Source: Pigoraptor vietnamica (lineage: Eukaryota; Opisthokonta; Filasterea). Taken from it: a stretch of DNA of 22,224 bases. The position numbers and the translations under genes are program-made. The stretch lies in NCBI GenBank assembly GCA_943704525.1, contig CALSCQ010001360.1, positions 1 through 22,224 on the forward strand, written 5' to 3'. The notes under the pieces were generated by a model. That model did no database searches. It was not told where the DNA came from and saw only the letters and a program-made list of their open reading frames with translations. Shown here in pieces: positions 10,701-19,900 of the stretch. Within the stretch, counting starts at the first letter, position 1. Each line of letters begins with the position of its first letter.

Positions 10701-11052
10701 TCCTTGCCACGGTCATGGCCATGCCGAGGCCCCCGCACCGGCGCCGTCGCACGGACACGGTCACTCGCACGGCGGGGTTGAATGCCACGGTCACGGCCAT
10801 GCCGAGGCTCCTGCACCGGCGCCGTCGCACGGACACGGTCACTCACACGGCGGGGTTGAATGCCACGGCCACGGTCACGCCGAAACTGCCGCGGCAGCGC
10901 CTCAGAAGGAGGTTGTGCGCGCGTGTGCGGTGTGCGGCGTGCGGGACGGTCCGCTGAGCAAGTGCGGGCGGTGCCGCAGCGTGTTTTACTGCGGCAAGGC
11001 ACACCAGGTTGAGCACTGGCCGTCGCACAAGCAGTCGTGCGGCCAGCGCTAG
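5313..11052 (+). CDS. TPR-ankyrin-MYND zinc-finger protein with a His-rich repeat
   Basis: Sixteen exons: 5313-5398, 5518-5640, 5898-5969, 6105-6183, 6368-6497, 6716-6830, 7162-7215, 7362-7527, 7801-7947, 8114-8219, 8487-8611, 8841-9046, 9404-9517, 9723-9821, 10000-10097 and 10370-11052. They join in frame to 800 residues plus stop. The start has a good context (gaagATGg). TPR-like helices lie at ~95-200 and ankyrin repeats at ~440-505 (TPMHMACYYDAPEGMLHALI, SPLLMAANQG). A CxxC-x6-CxxC knuckle follows (C523, C526, C533, C536). Three 26-residue His-rich repeats span 667-744. A C-terminal MYND finger spans 759-797 with ligands C759, C762, C772, C775, C781, H785, H793 and C797. MYND, TPR and ankyrin units are protein-interaction modules, so it is probably a soluble scaffold or metal-responsive adaptor; that role is inferred. 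No SET domain is seen. Confidence 0.88.
6527..6620 (+). repeat. TG-rich minisatellite with a ~16-bp unit in an intron
   Basis: Tandem near-copies of gtctgcgtgcctgtgt and gtctgcgtgtctgtgt lie within the intron 6498-6715 of the MYND gene, starting close to its donor. The alternation of c and t in the unit gives a ~32-base higher-order period. Confidence 0.75.
6866..6957 (+). repeat. TG-rich repeat in an intron
   Basis: Imperfect TGTG/TGGGTG repeat in the 331-base intron 6831-7161 of the MYND gene. A second GTGTGGGTG patch lies at about 7020-7060. Nothing else is recognisable in this intron. Confidence 0.8.
7528..7800 (+). other. Probable GC-AG intron containing a CA microsatellite
   Basis: The exon ends TCGAAG and the intron starts GCACGT. 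The acceptor is gcgcgcag, followed by ATCAGGGGC. Only this junction, or a poor GTTTTA donor further downstream, keeps the frame; the GT inside GCACGTGCGC would shift it. The context AAG|GCACGT fits the known GC-donor class, in which the other positions pair well with U1. A perfect CA run fills about 7646-7711. Confidence 0.72.
10298..10328 (+). repeat. Interstitial telomere-like repeat
   Basis: About five tandem GGGTTA-type units (two exact TTAGGG, one GGGCTA, one TTTAGGG) lie in the last intron of the MYND gene (10098-10369), 42 bases before the acceptor. TTAGGG is the telomere repeat of animals, many fungi and several amoeboid protists. Its internal position means it is not a chromosome end. 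Confidence 0.85.
10648..10881 (+). repeat. Three 78-bp coding tandem repeats (His-rich, metal-binding type)
   Basis: Copies at 10648-10725, 10726-10803 and 10804-10881 each encode 26 residues of the form EAPAPAPSHGHGHSHGG plus CHGHGHA. Each copy has seven His and one Cys. Copies two and three are nearly identical and copy one differs at GAP versus GVE. The unit joins an Ala-Pro linker to an HGHGHSH cluster similar to the His-rich loops of zinc transporters and nickel chaperones. Confidence 0.95.
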
Positions 11053-11485
11053 TGGCGCCGCGCGGTCGAGGGGGCTCGCGTTTTGTGACGTTGACATGGT
11101 GTACACGGTGGAATTACGTCGTATTCTTTTCACGTGTGGAAATGAAGGGAGGCCGTGTGCATCGAGCTGCAGAGTGGAGTCCATGTGTTCCTCCTTTGTT
11201 TTTTTGCGAAGATGCATAGTTGGCGCAAGAGCGTGGGGGGAGGGGGGAGGGGGGGGGGAAGATAATAAGAACAAAATGGCGCCGCTTGAAATTGACTGCG
11301 TGAGCCCGCACGCACCAGCTTTCAGTTCCGTGTGCGAAACTCAGCTCCCGCCATCGCCGCACGTCGCATAGAGTGCAAAGCAACACGTCGTCTGTCCCTT
11401 CAGTGATGGGCTCAGTATTTCCGCGTGTATTTTCAAATTACACTGTTGTGGTACCATTACACACTCATTCACGGCACACCCGACT
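11053..11485. other. Intergenic region between convergent genes, with a G-rich tract
   Basis: 433 bases separate the stop codons of the MYND gene and glutathione reductase, so both 3' UTRs lie here. G runs at 11235-11240, 11242-11247 and 11249-11258 on the plus strand could form a quadruplex. One CACGTG lies at 11131-11136. No gene or clear polyadenylation signal was recognised. Confidence 0.7.
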
Positions 11486-13244
11486 TCACGCGCGCGGCGG
11501 AAGCGTGCTCGCGGACGGCGTTCGCAGCGTCACAAACTCCTCCGCAGCCGTCGGGTGAATCCCTATCGTCGCGTCAAACACGGCCTTGGTCGCGCCCGCC
11601 TTGAGCGCCACCGCGAGGCCCTGCACAATTTCGCCCGCCTCGTCGCCCACCATGTGCACGCCGACCACGCGGTCGGTCATCGCGTCAACGACAAGCTTCA
11701 TGAGCGTGCGGCGGTCGCGCCCGGTCAGCGTGTGCTTCATCGCGCGGAAGTCCGTGCGAAACACCTTGACGTTCCCTTCGCCCAGCGCGGCGATGGCCTG
11801 CTCCTCGCTCATTCCGACGGTGCCCACGGGCGGCTCAGTGAACACGGCGCTTGGGACGAGCTCGTGGTCGGGGCTGCGGCGGCGGTTGCCAAATTCCGTA
11901 TCTGCAAAGCAGTGGCCCTCGTGGAGCGCGACGGGCGTGAGGTTGATGCGGTTCGTGACGTCGCCCACGGCAAAAATGTTGGGGACGTTGGTGCGGCTCC
12001 ACTCATCGACCTTGACGGCACCGATTGCATCCATTTCGACCCCAACCTATGAAGATGTGTGCGTAGGCATGAGGGGATGGCAAGCACGTGAAGGTGAGGT
12101 TGTGCTTCGCGGTACTGTGGCTTATTCGGTACGCGGCTGTGCGTGGAGACATTGTGCAGACCACGAGGTACGCGAGCGATTGTGAATGAATAAACATGCG
12201 CAATGCACGCAACAAAGCAAAAACACGTGCACACGCGCACACATACACCACGCACACGCACGCCCGTGCGCGCACACACACACACACACACACGCACTCA
12301 CACACGCACTCACACACCTTGTCAAGACCGAGTCCCTCCACTTTGGGAATGCGCCCCGTGGCCACCAGCACGACGTCGGCGTCCAGACTCTTTCCATCGC
12401 TGAGCGTCACGCGCAAATCCGCCTCCTTTTTGTCCACTGACGCAATGGTCGTGCGCGGGTGAAAGCGAACGCCAGACTTTGTCAACTCGCTGCGCACGAA
12501 GCGGCGGACGTCGTGGTCGAACCCTCGCAGCACTTCCTCGCCGCGAAACACGACATCGACATCGTGCACCCCAAAACCGCGGAAGATACACGCAAATTCG
12601 AGCGCAATGTACCCAGCGCCGTAAATGACGGCGCGCTTCGGCAGCCGAGGGAGGAAGAAGACTTCGTTGGACGTGATCGTGTGCTCGATGCCCGGAAACT
12701 GCGGGCGCTGCGGCCACGAGCCCGTTGCGATGAGTATCTTGTCGGCGGTGATGTCCTTGTCGTGCACGCGGACGGTGTGTGCGTCCACGAGGGTTGCGCG
12801 GCCGGGCACGAGCGTCACCCCGGCGCCCTTCAGCAAGCGCTCGTACACCCCGTTGAGCCGCTTGATTTCGTTGTTCTTGTTTGTGATCATGCGCGTCCAA
12901 TCGACTTCGCCGGACGGTTGCACGTCCCACCCAAAGGCAGCCGCATCGGCGAACGATTCGCGGTAGTGTGAGCCGTAGACGAGCAGCTTCTTGGGCACAC
13001 AGCCGACGTTGACGCACGTGCCGCCGAGATCGCGGTCCTCTGCCACGGCCACCTTCGCTCCGTGGGACGCCGCAATGCGCGACGCACGCACGCCGCCGCT
13101 GCCGGCCCCAATCACGAAGAGGTCGTAGTCGTAGTTGTGCGTGGGCGCCATGGTGAATGTGCGCGTCAGCGGCGAGTGGCTGAGATGCCGCGCGATGGCT
13201 GCAGAGCGTGCGACGGCGCCCAGGGAGTGCAAGGCCCTCCACAT
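11486..13244 (-). CDS. GSR: Glutathione reductase (NADPH)
   Basis: Two exons, 13244-12318 and 12046-11486, join in phase 0 to 495 residues, the usual length for the family. The enzyme reduces glutathione disulfide with NADPH through FAD and a redox-active dithiol. Visible motifs: FAD-binding GAGSGG (~46-51), the disulfide [13 protein letters not shown] (C77, C82), an NADPH-binding [10 protein letters not shown] with downstream Arg residues in [11 protein letters not shown] that fit NADPH choice, [16 protein letters not shown], and HPTAAEE with the catalytic His near the C terminus. There is no C-terminal Cys/Sec tail, which argues against thioredoxin reductase. Residues 1-31 are Arg/Ala/Ser-rich with no acidic residue and look like a mitochondrial presequence. 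A second in-frame Met at residue 32 would give a cytosolic form. Confidence 0.97.
12235..12317. repeat. CA-rich repeat at the donor end of the glutathione reductase intron
   Basis: Imperfect CA/CGCA repeat on the plus strand, reading TG on the sense strand. It runs directly into the donor GTGTGT (first G at 12317), so the splice site is itself part of the microsatellite. The intron spans 12047-12317. Confidence 0.85.
13149..13151 (-). other. Alternative downstream start codon of glutathione reductase
   Basis: This in-frame ATG (residue 32) has the strong context CACCATGG. The upstream ATG at 13244 sits in the weaker context TTGCATGT. Translation from here begins [12 protein letters not shown], directly before the FAD-binding fold. 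This is the arrangement expected for leaky scanning that makes mitochondrial and cytosolic isoforms, as known for glutathione reductase in other eukaryotes. Confidence 0.6.
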
Positions 13245-14196
13245 GCAAGGCAATGAGAAGAAGGAGAGAGTGCTGTGTGTGTGTGTCGTTGTGACTTTTT
13301 GTGTGTTACAAAAGGATGTGACATTAGGGTGGCACCCCGCAGTGGCACAACTGGAGCATGACACAACAGCCGATCACGTGATACCATCGCAAGGTTGGGT
13401 ATTCAAACCGACAGCGGCCAGCCCCACGCACAGACGTTATTATGATGGACCCTTTTTCGCTTCCGTCAAAGTGCATTGTGCGAGCTAGCTCTCGTCCTCT
13501 CATGCACGTGGAGCTCTTCTGTGAGTGTTAAGCGGATTTCGATGTGAGAGCGTCAGTGTGCCACTGCGGGTCCATTTCCATCTCAGTCCGAGCGCCACTG
13601 CGGTCGGCATCCATTGAGCCTCATTTCAATTAACCAGGCCACCGTCACGTCGAGAGGCCCGACACGGGGCCGTTTGTCCACGCACACTTGACTCTTTTCG
13701 TGCCCCTTGCATCAGTAGGTGGGTGCCAGTGGTGCGCGCGTGCATCAGATGGTGCCAAGTGGTCGGGCGACGGTATTTCTGAGACTCAGCGCGCAAAAAA
13801 TGCGAAACTGCCGCCGACCGTGGCACGTGCGTCCTGCCTGACCACGCGGCGCGGCACCGGACGTGTTTCTCTCCACATTATTAAACTGTAATAGACAGAC
13901 AATTACCCCCATCCCCACTCGTCGGAGGCTGTGTCGTAATAGAGCGTGCAGCCCCACACGATGGCACTTGAAACCGGCCCACACAAGCTTGTAAATTTGG
14001 CGAGGGCCAATGGAGAGGTGCCGTCGTCCCACGAGTAGGCAGTGTCTGGTCAGCAGTGAGCGGCCTAACTCAGCGCCGGCGGTTTCCCTCGTCGCACGTT
14101 GCCTCTGCGCCCTCTGCCATTGGCCGCTAATCGTCCGTGTTTGGGTGGTGCGCGGGGGGTAGGAACACGTGCGAGTCTGTGTGTGTGTGTGTGCCA

Positions 14197-14233
<37 letters not shown>

Positions 14234-14539
14234 ACCGTGGTTGAGTGTGACAGCGCACACGTTTCGAATTCCTCGCACCTGATTGGCTGAAAAAGAGTAT
14301 GGCGGGGTATCGATGGCTCCAAGCCGCAGCCAATCGGAGTGCGCGATCGCACACGCAGTCACACACGCAAGCCAATGTTGGCAGTCTCTTCTCTCTCACA
14401 CGATCCCCCTCACACGCAACCCACATGCGGCCGCGTGGTCCACACAGTTTAAAAGGACGCAAAACTAATAAGCCGTGCGCATCGACAGAGCTTGAACTGC
14501 CCACCCAACCCAGTCCTTCGCGGCTCTGCAACGCACAAG
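13245..14539. promoter_or_regulatory. Divergent promoter region of glutathione reductase and the phosphate transporter
   Basis: 1295 bases without a supported gene. Six CCAAT boxes in both orientations lie at 14007-14011, 14119-14123, 14194-14198, 14282-14286, 14330-14334 and 14372-14376. Those at 14282 and 14330 match the extended NF-Y/HAP consensus. A TTTAAAAG element follows at 14448-14455, 85 bases before the transporter ATG. CACGTG palindromes lie at 13375-13380, 13505-13510, 13824-13829 and 14166-14171. The CCAAT cluster is nearest the transporter. Open frames here, such as one on the minus strand at 13745-14362, show no similarity. Confidence 0.6.
14177..14231. repeat. TG microsatellite in the transporter promoter
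   Basis: TG repeat broken by a CCAAT-containing interruption (gtgccaatgt, 14191-14200). It lies among the CCAAT boxes about 310-360 bases upstream of the transporter start codon. Confidence 0.9.
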
Positions 14540-16703
14540 ATGCCGCCCAACAACACGATCGGCGACGGCCCGATAGCGTCGGAGCTCGCTACGGTCCCGT
14601 CCAATGTCGGCGAGGAAAAGGTTTGTATTTCGACCGTTCCTTAGTGCCCGAATTCCCTTGTTGCGATCTCGATCCTGCAGTTGTTAACGGCTTGTGTTTG
14701 CGCACATGCAGGCCCAGGCGGGCGTGCTCGAGGCCCTCGACGAGGCCAAGACGTCGTGGTACCACATCAAGACGGTCATCATTGCCGGCATGGGGTGCGT
14801 GGAGTGGCAGAGCTGTGTGCGTGGGTGCGTGCGTGCGGGTGGGCGTGTGTTCATGTCCATTCCAACGCCCTTTTCCGCCTGCAGCTTCTTCTGTGACGCG
14901 TACGACCTCTTCAGCATTTCGCTGCTGACCAAGACGATCGGCCGCATCTACTACCCCGACATCACGTACCTCTCCCCCCTCGAGTGCAACGAAATGGGCT
15001 ACTACAACGGCACCGCCGGCTGCGGCAAGTCGTACAACAAGATTCTCAAGCTCGGAGTGAGCCCTGCCGACGCGCGCTACTACGTTCCCAGTGCCATGCC
15101 CTCGAACATCGACAGCGCCATCAAGGGCGTCGCTCTCTGCGGCACGCTCGCGGGACAGCTCCTCTTTGGCTACCTTGGTGACCGGTGGGTTACTTGTGCG
15201 TGGTGTGTGCATGTGCATGTACACGAGCTCACGCGCCCTGTCCCGCGCAGCTACGGCCGCAAGCGCGTTTTCGGCATCACCCTCTACATGATGATCATCT
15301 TTGCGATCATGAGCGGCCTTTCGTTCGGCGCGACGTCCGACGGCGTCGTCGCCACGTTGTGCTTTGCGCGCTTCTTCCTCGGTGTTGGCGTCGGTGGTGG
15401 TGAGTGTTCCTGTCGTTACAGGCGAGTGCTGTTGTGGACGCAGCGGTGAACTGGCAACTAACGCGCACCGTGTCCCTCTCCCTCGCGTCCAGACTACCCC
15501 CTCAGCGCGACACTTATGAGCGAGTATTCGAGCAAGAGCAACCGGGGTCGCTTTGTCGCCGCCGTATTCGCCATGCAGGGCACGGGCATTCTTGTCGCCG
15601 CCATCGTCTCGATCATCGTCTCGGCCATCTTCATGGGCCACAACCAGTCGGCCGACTACATCTGGCGCATCGTCCTCATGTTCGGCGCCGTCCCCACGGC
15701 CCTCACGATGTACGCGCGCCTCGGCATGCCGGAGACGTCCCGCTACACGATGTTCGTCAAGGGCGACGCGAAGAAGGCGGCCGAGGACATGGGCCAGGTG
15801 CTCGGGAAGGAGGTCGACGCGGAGGCTGCGGTCGCGCGCCGTCGCAAGTTCTCGTGGGCCATGTTCTTCCGCACCTTCGGCGTGCAGCTGTTTGGGTGCG
15901 CGTCGACGTGGTTCCTCCTCGACATTGCGTTCTACAGCCAGAACCTCTTCCAGTCGGACGTCTTCACGGTGATCGGGTGGCTTCCCGCGGCGTACACGAT
16001 GGACATCACGACGGAGGCGTTCCGCATCGCACGCGCGCAGGCGCTCATCGCCCTCTGCTCGACGATTCCTGGTGGGTGTTCCCTCTATTGTCTGTGTGTG
16101 TGCCATGTGTGACTGTGTTACTATGTCTGCGCGTGTATGGGTCTGTGTCAGCGATGTACGCCCTAACCCCCACCTTCCCTCCTATCCGCAGGGTACTGGA
16201 TGACGGTGCTGACGATTGAGAAGATGGGCCGCTTCTGGATCCAGGTGATGGGGTTCACCCTCATGACGCTGTTCATGGCCATTCTCGCGGGCGACTACAC
16301 GAGCCTCAAGGACCACCACATGCCGGCCTTCGTCGCCCTCTACGCGCTCACGTTCTTCTTCGCCAACTGGGGACCGAACTCGACGACGTTCGTCATCCCC
16401 GCGGAGCTGTTCCCGGCGCGCTTCCGCAGCACGGCCCACGGCATCTCTGCTGCGTGGGGCAAGGCCGGCGCTATCATCGGCACGTTTGGCTTCGGCGTCG
16501 CCAAGGACCACATTGGGCTCCAGAAGACGATTGGGATCCTCGCCGCGATCAACTTTGCGGGCCTGCTCTGCACGTACTTTGTGCCCGAGACGAAGAACAA
16601 GACGCTCGAGGAGCTCGGCGGCGACCTCGTGGAGGGTGCGCCCGTCGAGATGAAGGAGGGCCAGCAGGAGGTGAACGTCGACGTCGAGGTTGCGGCGCGA
16701 TGA
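14540..16703 (+). CDS. PHO84: PHO84/PHT1-type inorganic phosphate:H+ symporter (MFS)
   Basis: Six exons, 14540-14620, 14712-14794, 14885-15184, 15251-15399, 15493-16071 and 16192-16703, join to 567 residues. The protein imports phosphate with protons across the plasma membrane. TM1 carries FFCDAYDLF. The MFS loop motif GYLGDRYGRKRVFG follows TM2. The family signature GGDYPLSATLMSEY begins at ~203 (D205), and then FAMQG. WFLLDIAFY keeps the Trp, Asp and Tyr that line the phosphate site in the fungal PiPT structure, with the same spacing. The C terminus has PETKNKTLEEL and a short acidic tail. The TM1-TM2 loop is longer than usual and contains two Cys (CNEMGYYNGTAGC). The start chosen is the first ATG after the promoter, and 27 residues precede the first intron. 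Similar MFS sugar transporters lack the GGDYPLS signature. Confidence 0.96.
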
Positions 16704-16995
16704 ACAGCATTCGGGTTCGATTACCGCTGCGGCGTGCGTGCGTTTGTCTGAATTTTTTTTTTTGGCCAAAATATATAATGGGAAAAACAAACGATGTGTT
16801 GGAAGTGGAGTTAATGTTAGTCTGCTGCCTTTGGTCACGGCACTACTGCACGGTCCTCTTCCCCACCACCCACCCACACACACACGTGTCGTATGCCACG
16901 TGACGTCCACAGACTGCGAGACGACAACGTCTCACCCACTCAGAGTGGCTCACTAAACGCAGTACAAGTGGCTGACATTCCAGCGAAGAGGCCCT
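16704..16995. other. Intergenic region between convergent phosphate transporter and WDR7 genes
   Basis: 292 bases hold both 3' UTRs. A T10 run (16752-16761) and an AT-rich patch with atatataatggg lie shortly after the transporter stop and may take part in 3'-end formation. CACGTG occurs at 16883-16888 and 16897-16902. I see no gene. The GGTTCGATTACC near 16714 lacks any tRNA fold. Confidence 0.6.
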
Positions 16996-19900
16996 CTATT
17001 TGTCGACCGTGTACGACGCCATGCGGGTCCCGTGCACGCCGGACACGAGGCACAGCGTTGTCGTGTCGTCCACCCACTCGAGCTTCGCATGGTCCGCGGG
17101 CAAAACGGGCGGTGTTTCCTCCTCGCGCACGCACTTTGGCGCACCGCCTAGCATGCCGAAGAACCCGACCGAGATGCGCCACACGCGCAGGCGCCGCTCC
17201 TCGCCGCTGTGTGACACAATGACGCCGCCGTCCGAGCGGAAAGTCACTGCGGACACCGCGCGCGTGTGCGCAGAGAACACGTGCAGGCGCGTCCCCGTCT
17301 TGAGGTCGTACACGACGACGAACCCGTCCGGCGTGCCCACGGCAAAGCGCTGCGTGGGGTTGTGGAAGTTGACGTTCGGATAGCTCTTCACCATCTCGTG
17401 CAGAATGGCCGAGCTGTCCGCGATGCAACGCTCGCGCAAATGAGGGACGTTCGGGTCGAGGCAGCGCATGACGACGTCCACGAGGCGCGAGCCCTGCGCC
17501 GCAAACACGCCGGGCTTCTTCTTCACAAGCCCCAGTATCACGCGCAGCACCGCCGCACGGTCGTCGTTCGTCGCCGCCGCCGCCATTTCGCGGTCAATCT
17601 GCGTCACGAACATGGTCGGGTCGCTCGAGGCGATGAGCATGAGCGTGTGCCGTGCCACGCGCGCCATCAGTGCCGGCTGCGGAGGCGGCGCCGATATGGT
17701 CACGCTGACGCCGCCGCCCGCGTGCGACGACGTGCCGTGGGATGGAGCAAGGGGCGAGGAAGGGGCCGCGTGGCGCAGTGTGCTCAGGCCATGCAGTGAC
17801 CGGCGGGGCACCGTCGGCGATCGCGAGGGCTGCAAGTTCGTGGGCGTGCGAGGGCGACCGCCGTCCCCTCTCGCCTGCAAGTTGCCAGAGCCGCTCGCAA
17901 GGCCACTCGACGGGGCCGCAAGCGTGGGGAGACCGCTGACGCTGCTTCGCAGTGATTTTGTGTGGGACGCATCGAGTGCGGCGCTGGACGTAGAGGACGC
18001 GTCGGTCCCTTGAGCGCGGAGAGAGGCAGCGTCGCCCTTCACCGACGGACCAGAGAGGAACATGAGGCGGCGGAGTAGTAGAGGGACGTCGATGTGCGGC
18101 TGCCACAACGGAAAGCCCTTGCCGAGCAGCTCGGCCGCCGCCATGCGATAGCTGCGGGGCGGAAGGGGATAGTGAGTGCGAAGACAGCGCAACACTTTCG
18201 GTCGGAAGGAATTGGCATCGCAGTGTATGTGTAGATGGCGTGTGCGGAGCATCTGAGTTTGCGTGCGTGGGCCCTCACCGTGCGCGCTTGTAGCCCGCGT
18301 CCCCGCTGTCGTCCAGCACGAGCGTTGCGAGCGCGCGAGCGACAATGGGCGCCGACTCCCCCACGAGGCTCTCCGAGTACTCGGCGCCCAAAATGCCCAG
18401 TATCAGCACGCACGAGTCGCCCGTTATGCCCACGGGCAGCGCGTCTTCGCCGGACTGCGCGCGTATCATGCGCGTGAACCAGCTCGCTGTGTACGACAGG
18501 CGTGCGGACGAGCCCATCCGCGCCAGCGTCGCGAGGAGAAGAGCACGCGCGGCCTCCTGTATCTCCGTTTGCGAATCCTGAGAATGGCAGCGTGCAGCGG
18601 CGCGCGTCAGACGTCGAAGACAAGCACACACGCGGAATTGCAAAAAATATATATCACACAACAGCTCATAATATGTCCTCGCTCACTGTGACGACACAGC
18701 GACGCCAACACGTGTTCGCTTCGCAATGCCAGCGGAACGCACCTGCCAGAAACGAGAGAGGAAGAGGAGCGAGGGCTCACGCATGCCCGAGACGGCGTCC
18801 GGCAGCAGCGCGCAGTAGAACGTCACAATCTTGGACCACGAGTCCCTTAGCACCTCCTTGCCGACCGTCATGAAGGAATTGGCCAGGGAAGTCGTCGCCA
18901 GCGCACTCACCGCGCTGCAGTGGGAGGACGTGCGCCAGCGCGAGACGGACCGTGCGGCGTCGTTCTCCGGGACAGGCAGAATGAGCGTCACGGCCTCGCC
19001 ACACCCCTTTACGCCAAAAGTCGTGTCCGTGGACGTCGGCTCCGAGAGACCGAGTACGCGGCTGCACGTCGCGAGCGCCGGGTGCTCGTACAGCCCGGCG
19101 TTAATGTACGACAGCACAAACGACGCCAGCACGCCAGCGGCGCCGCTCTCCAAACTACCGCCTGCGTCGTCCGACGCGAGCGCCGCGCGGAGATCGTTCA
19201 CGAGGCGCTTCACGTACACGGTGAGCGAGAGCGCGAGCAACGCGCCGTCGCCGTGCCGCACTCCCTTCAGCTCCGCCATGCGACGGTCCTTCTGTGCATT
19301 CGCCGCATCGCAACTGTCGAGGATTTCAGCGGCGTTTTGGCCACTCGCGACGCGGTCCAAGTGCCCCGTCGCCAGCTGCCACACGTGCGCAGTGCCGTCC
19401 GCACACCCCACGACCACGGCCTCGTCCCCCGCGCGCCACCGGACAGCCGACACCGGGAAAGGGTGTCCGGACAGCCGGTGGGTGCACTTGCCTTCCGCGA
19501 GCGAGTAGAGCGCGACAGAGTGGTCTTCTCCCACCGACGCAATCCACATGTGCCGCGCCGCGTCCCCCTCGATGCACGGCTCGCACAGCCACGATATTGG
19601 CGCAGAGTGGCCCCCAAACGCAAACAGCTCGCGGCCGTTTGCACCGAGCGTCCACACGCGCACGCTAAAGTCCGCGCCGCCCGACACGAGCAGGCGGTCC
19701 CTCCGAATGGCCGACGCCGACAGCGACATGACGTTCGACAGGTCGAGTCCCGACCCGCCGGCCGGCAGCGTGGGCTCCAGGAGGCACGTGACTCGCGCCC
19801 GGTGGCCGCGCAGCACCACGTCGGCGCCGTCGGTGCCATTGTCGCTGCGGCCGCGCAACAGCTGCGCACAAAACGACCGCAGCGAGTGCACCACAATCTC

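Noticed and set aside
13245-13364. Upstream in-frame ATG at 13364 for glutathione reductase
   Set aside because: The extra 40 residues (MSCSSCATAGC...) are encoded partly by TG-repeat leader DNA and do not resemble any reductase N terminus; likely 5' UTR.
13745-14362. 205-codon minus-strand open frame in the glutathione reductase/transporter intergenic region
   Set aside because: It includes translated TG microsatellite (a Thr-His run) and has no recognisable domain; the region reads as promoter.
14589-16106. 505-codon open frame on the minus strand
   Set aside because: It lies antisense across the phosphate transporter exons and introns, has no family similarity, and is rich in His, Arg, Glu and Asp as expected from the complement of GC-rich codons.
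16700-16730. Second B-box-like sequence, GGTTCGATTACC
   Set aside because: One base too long for the T-loop and directly after the transporter stop, with no tRNA fold.
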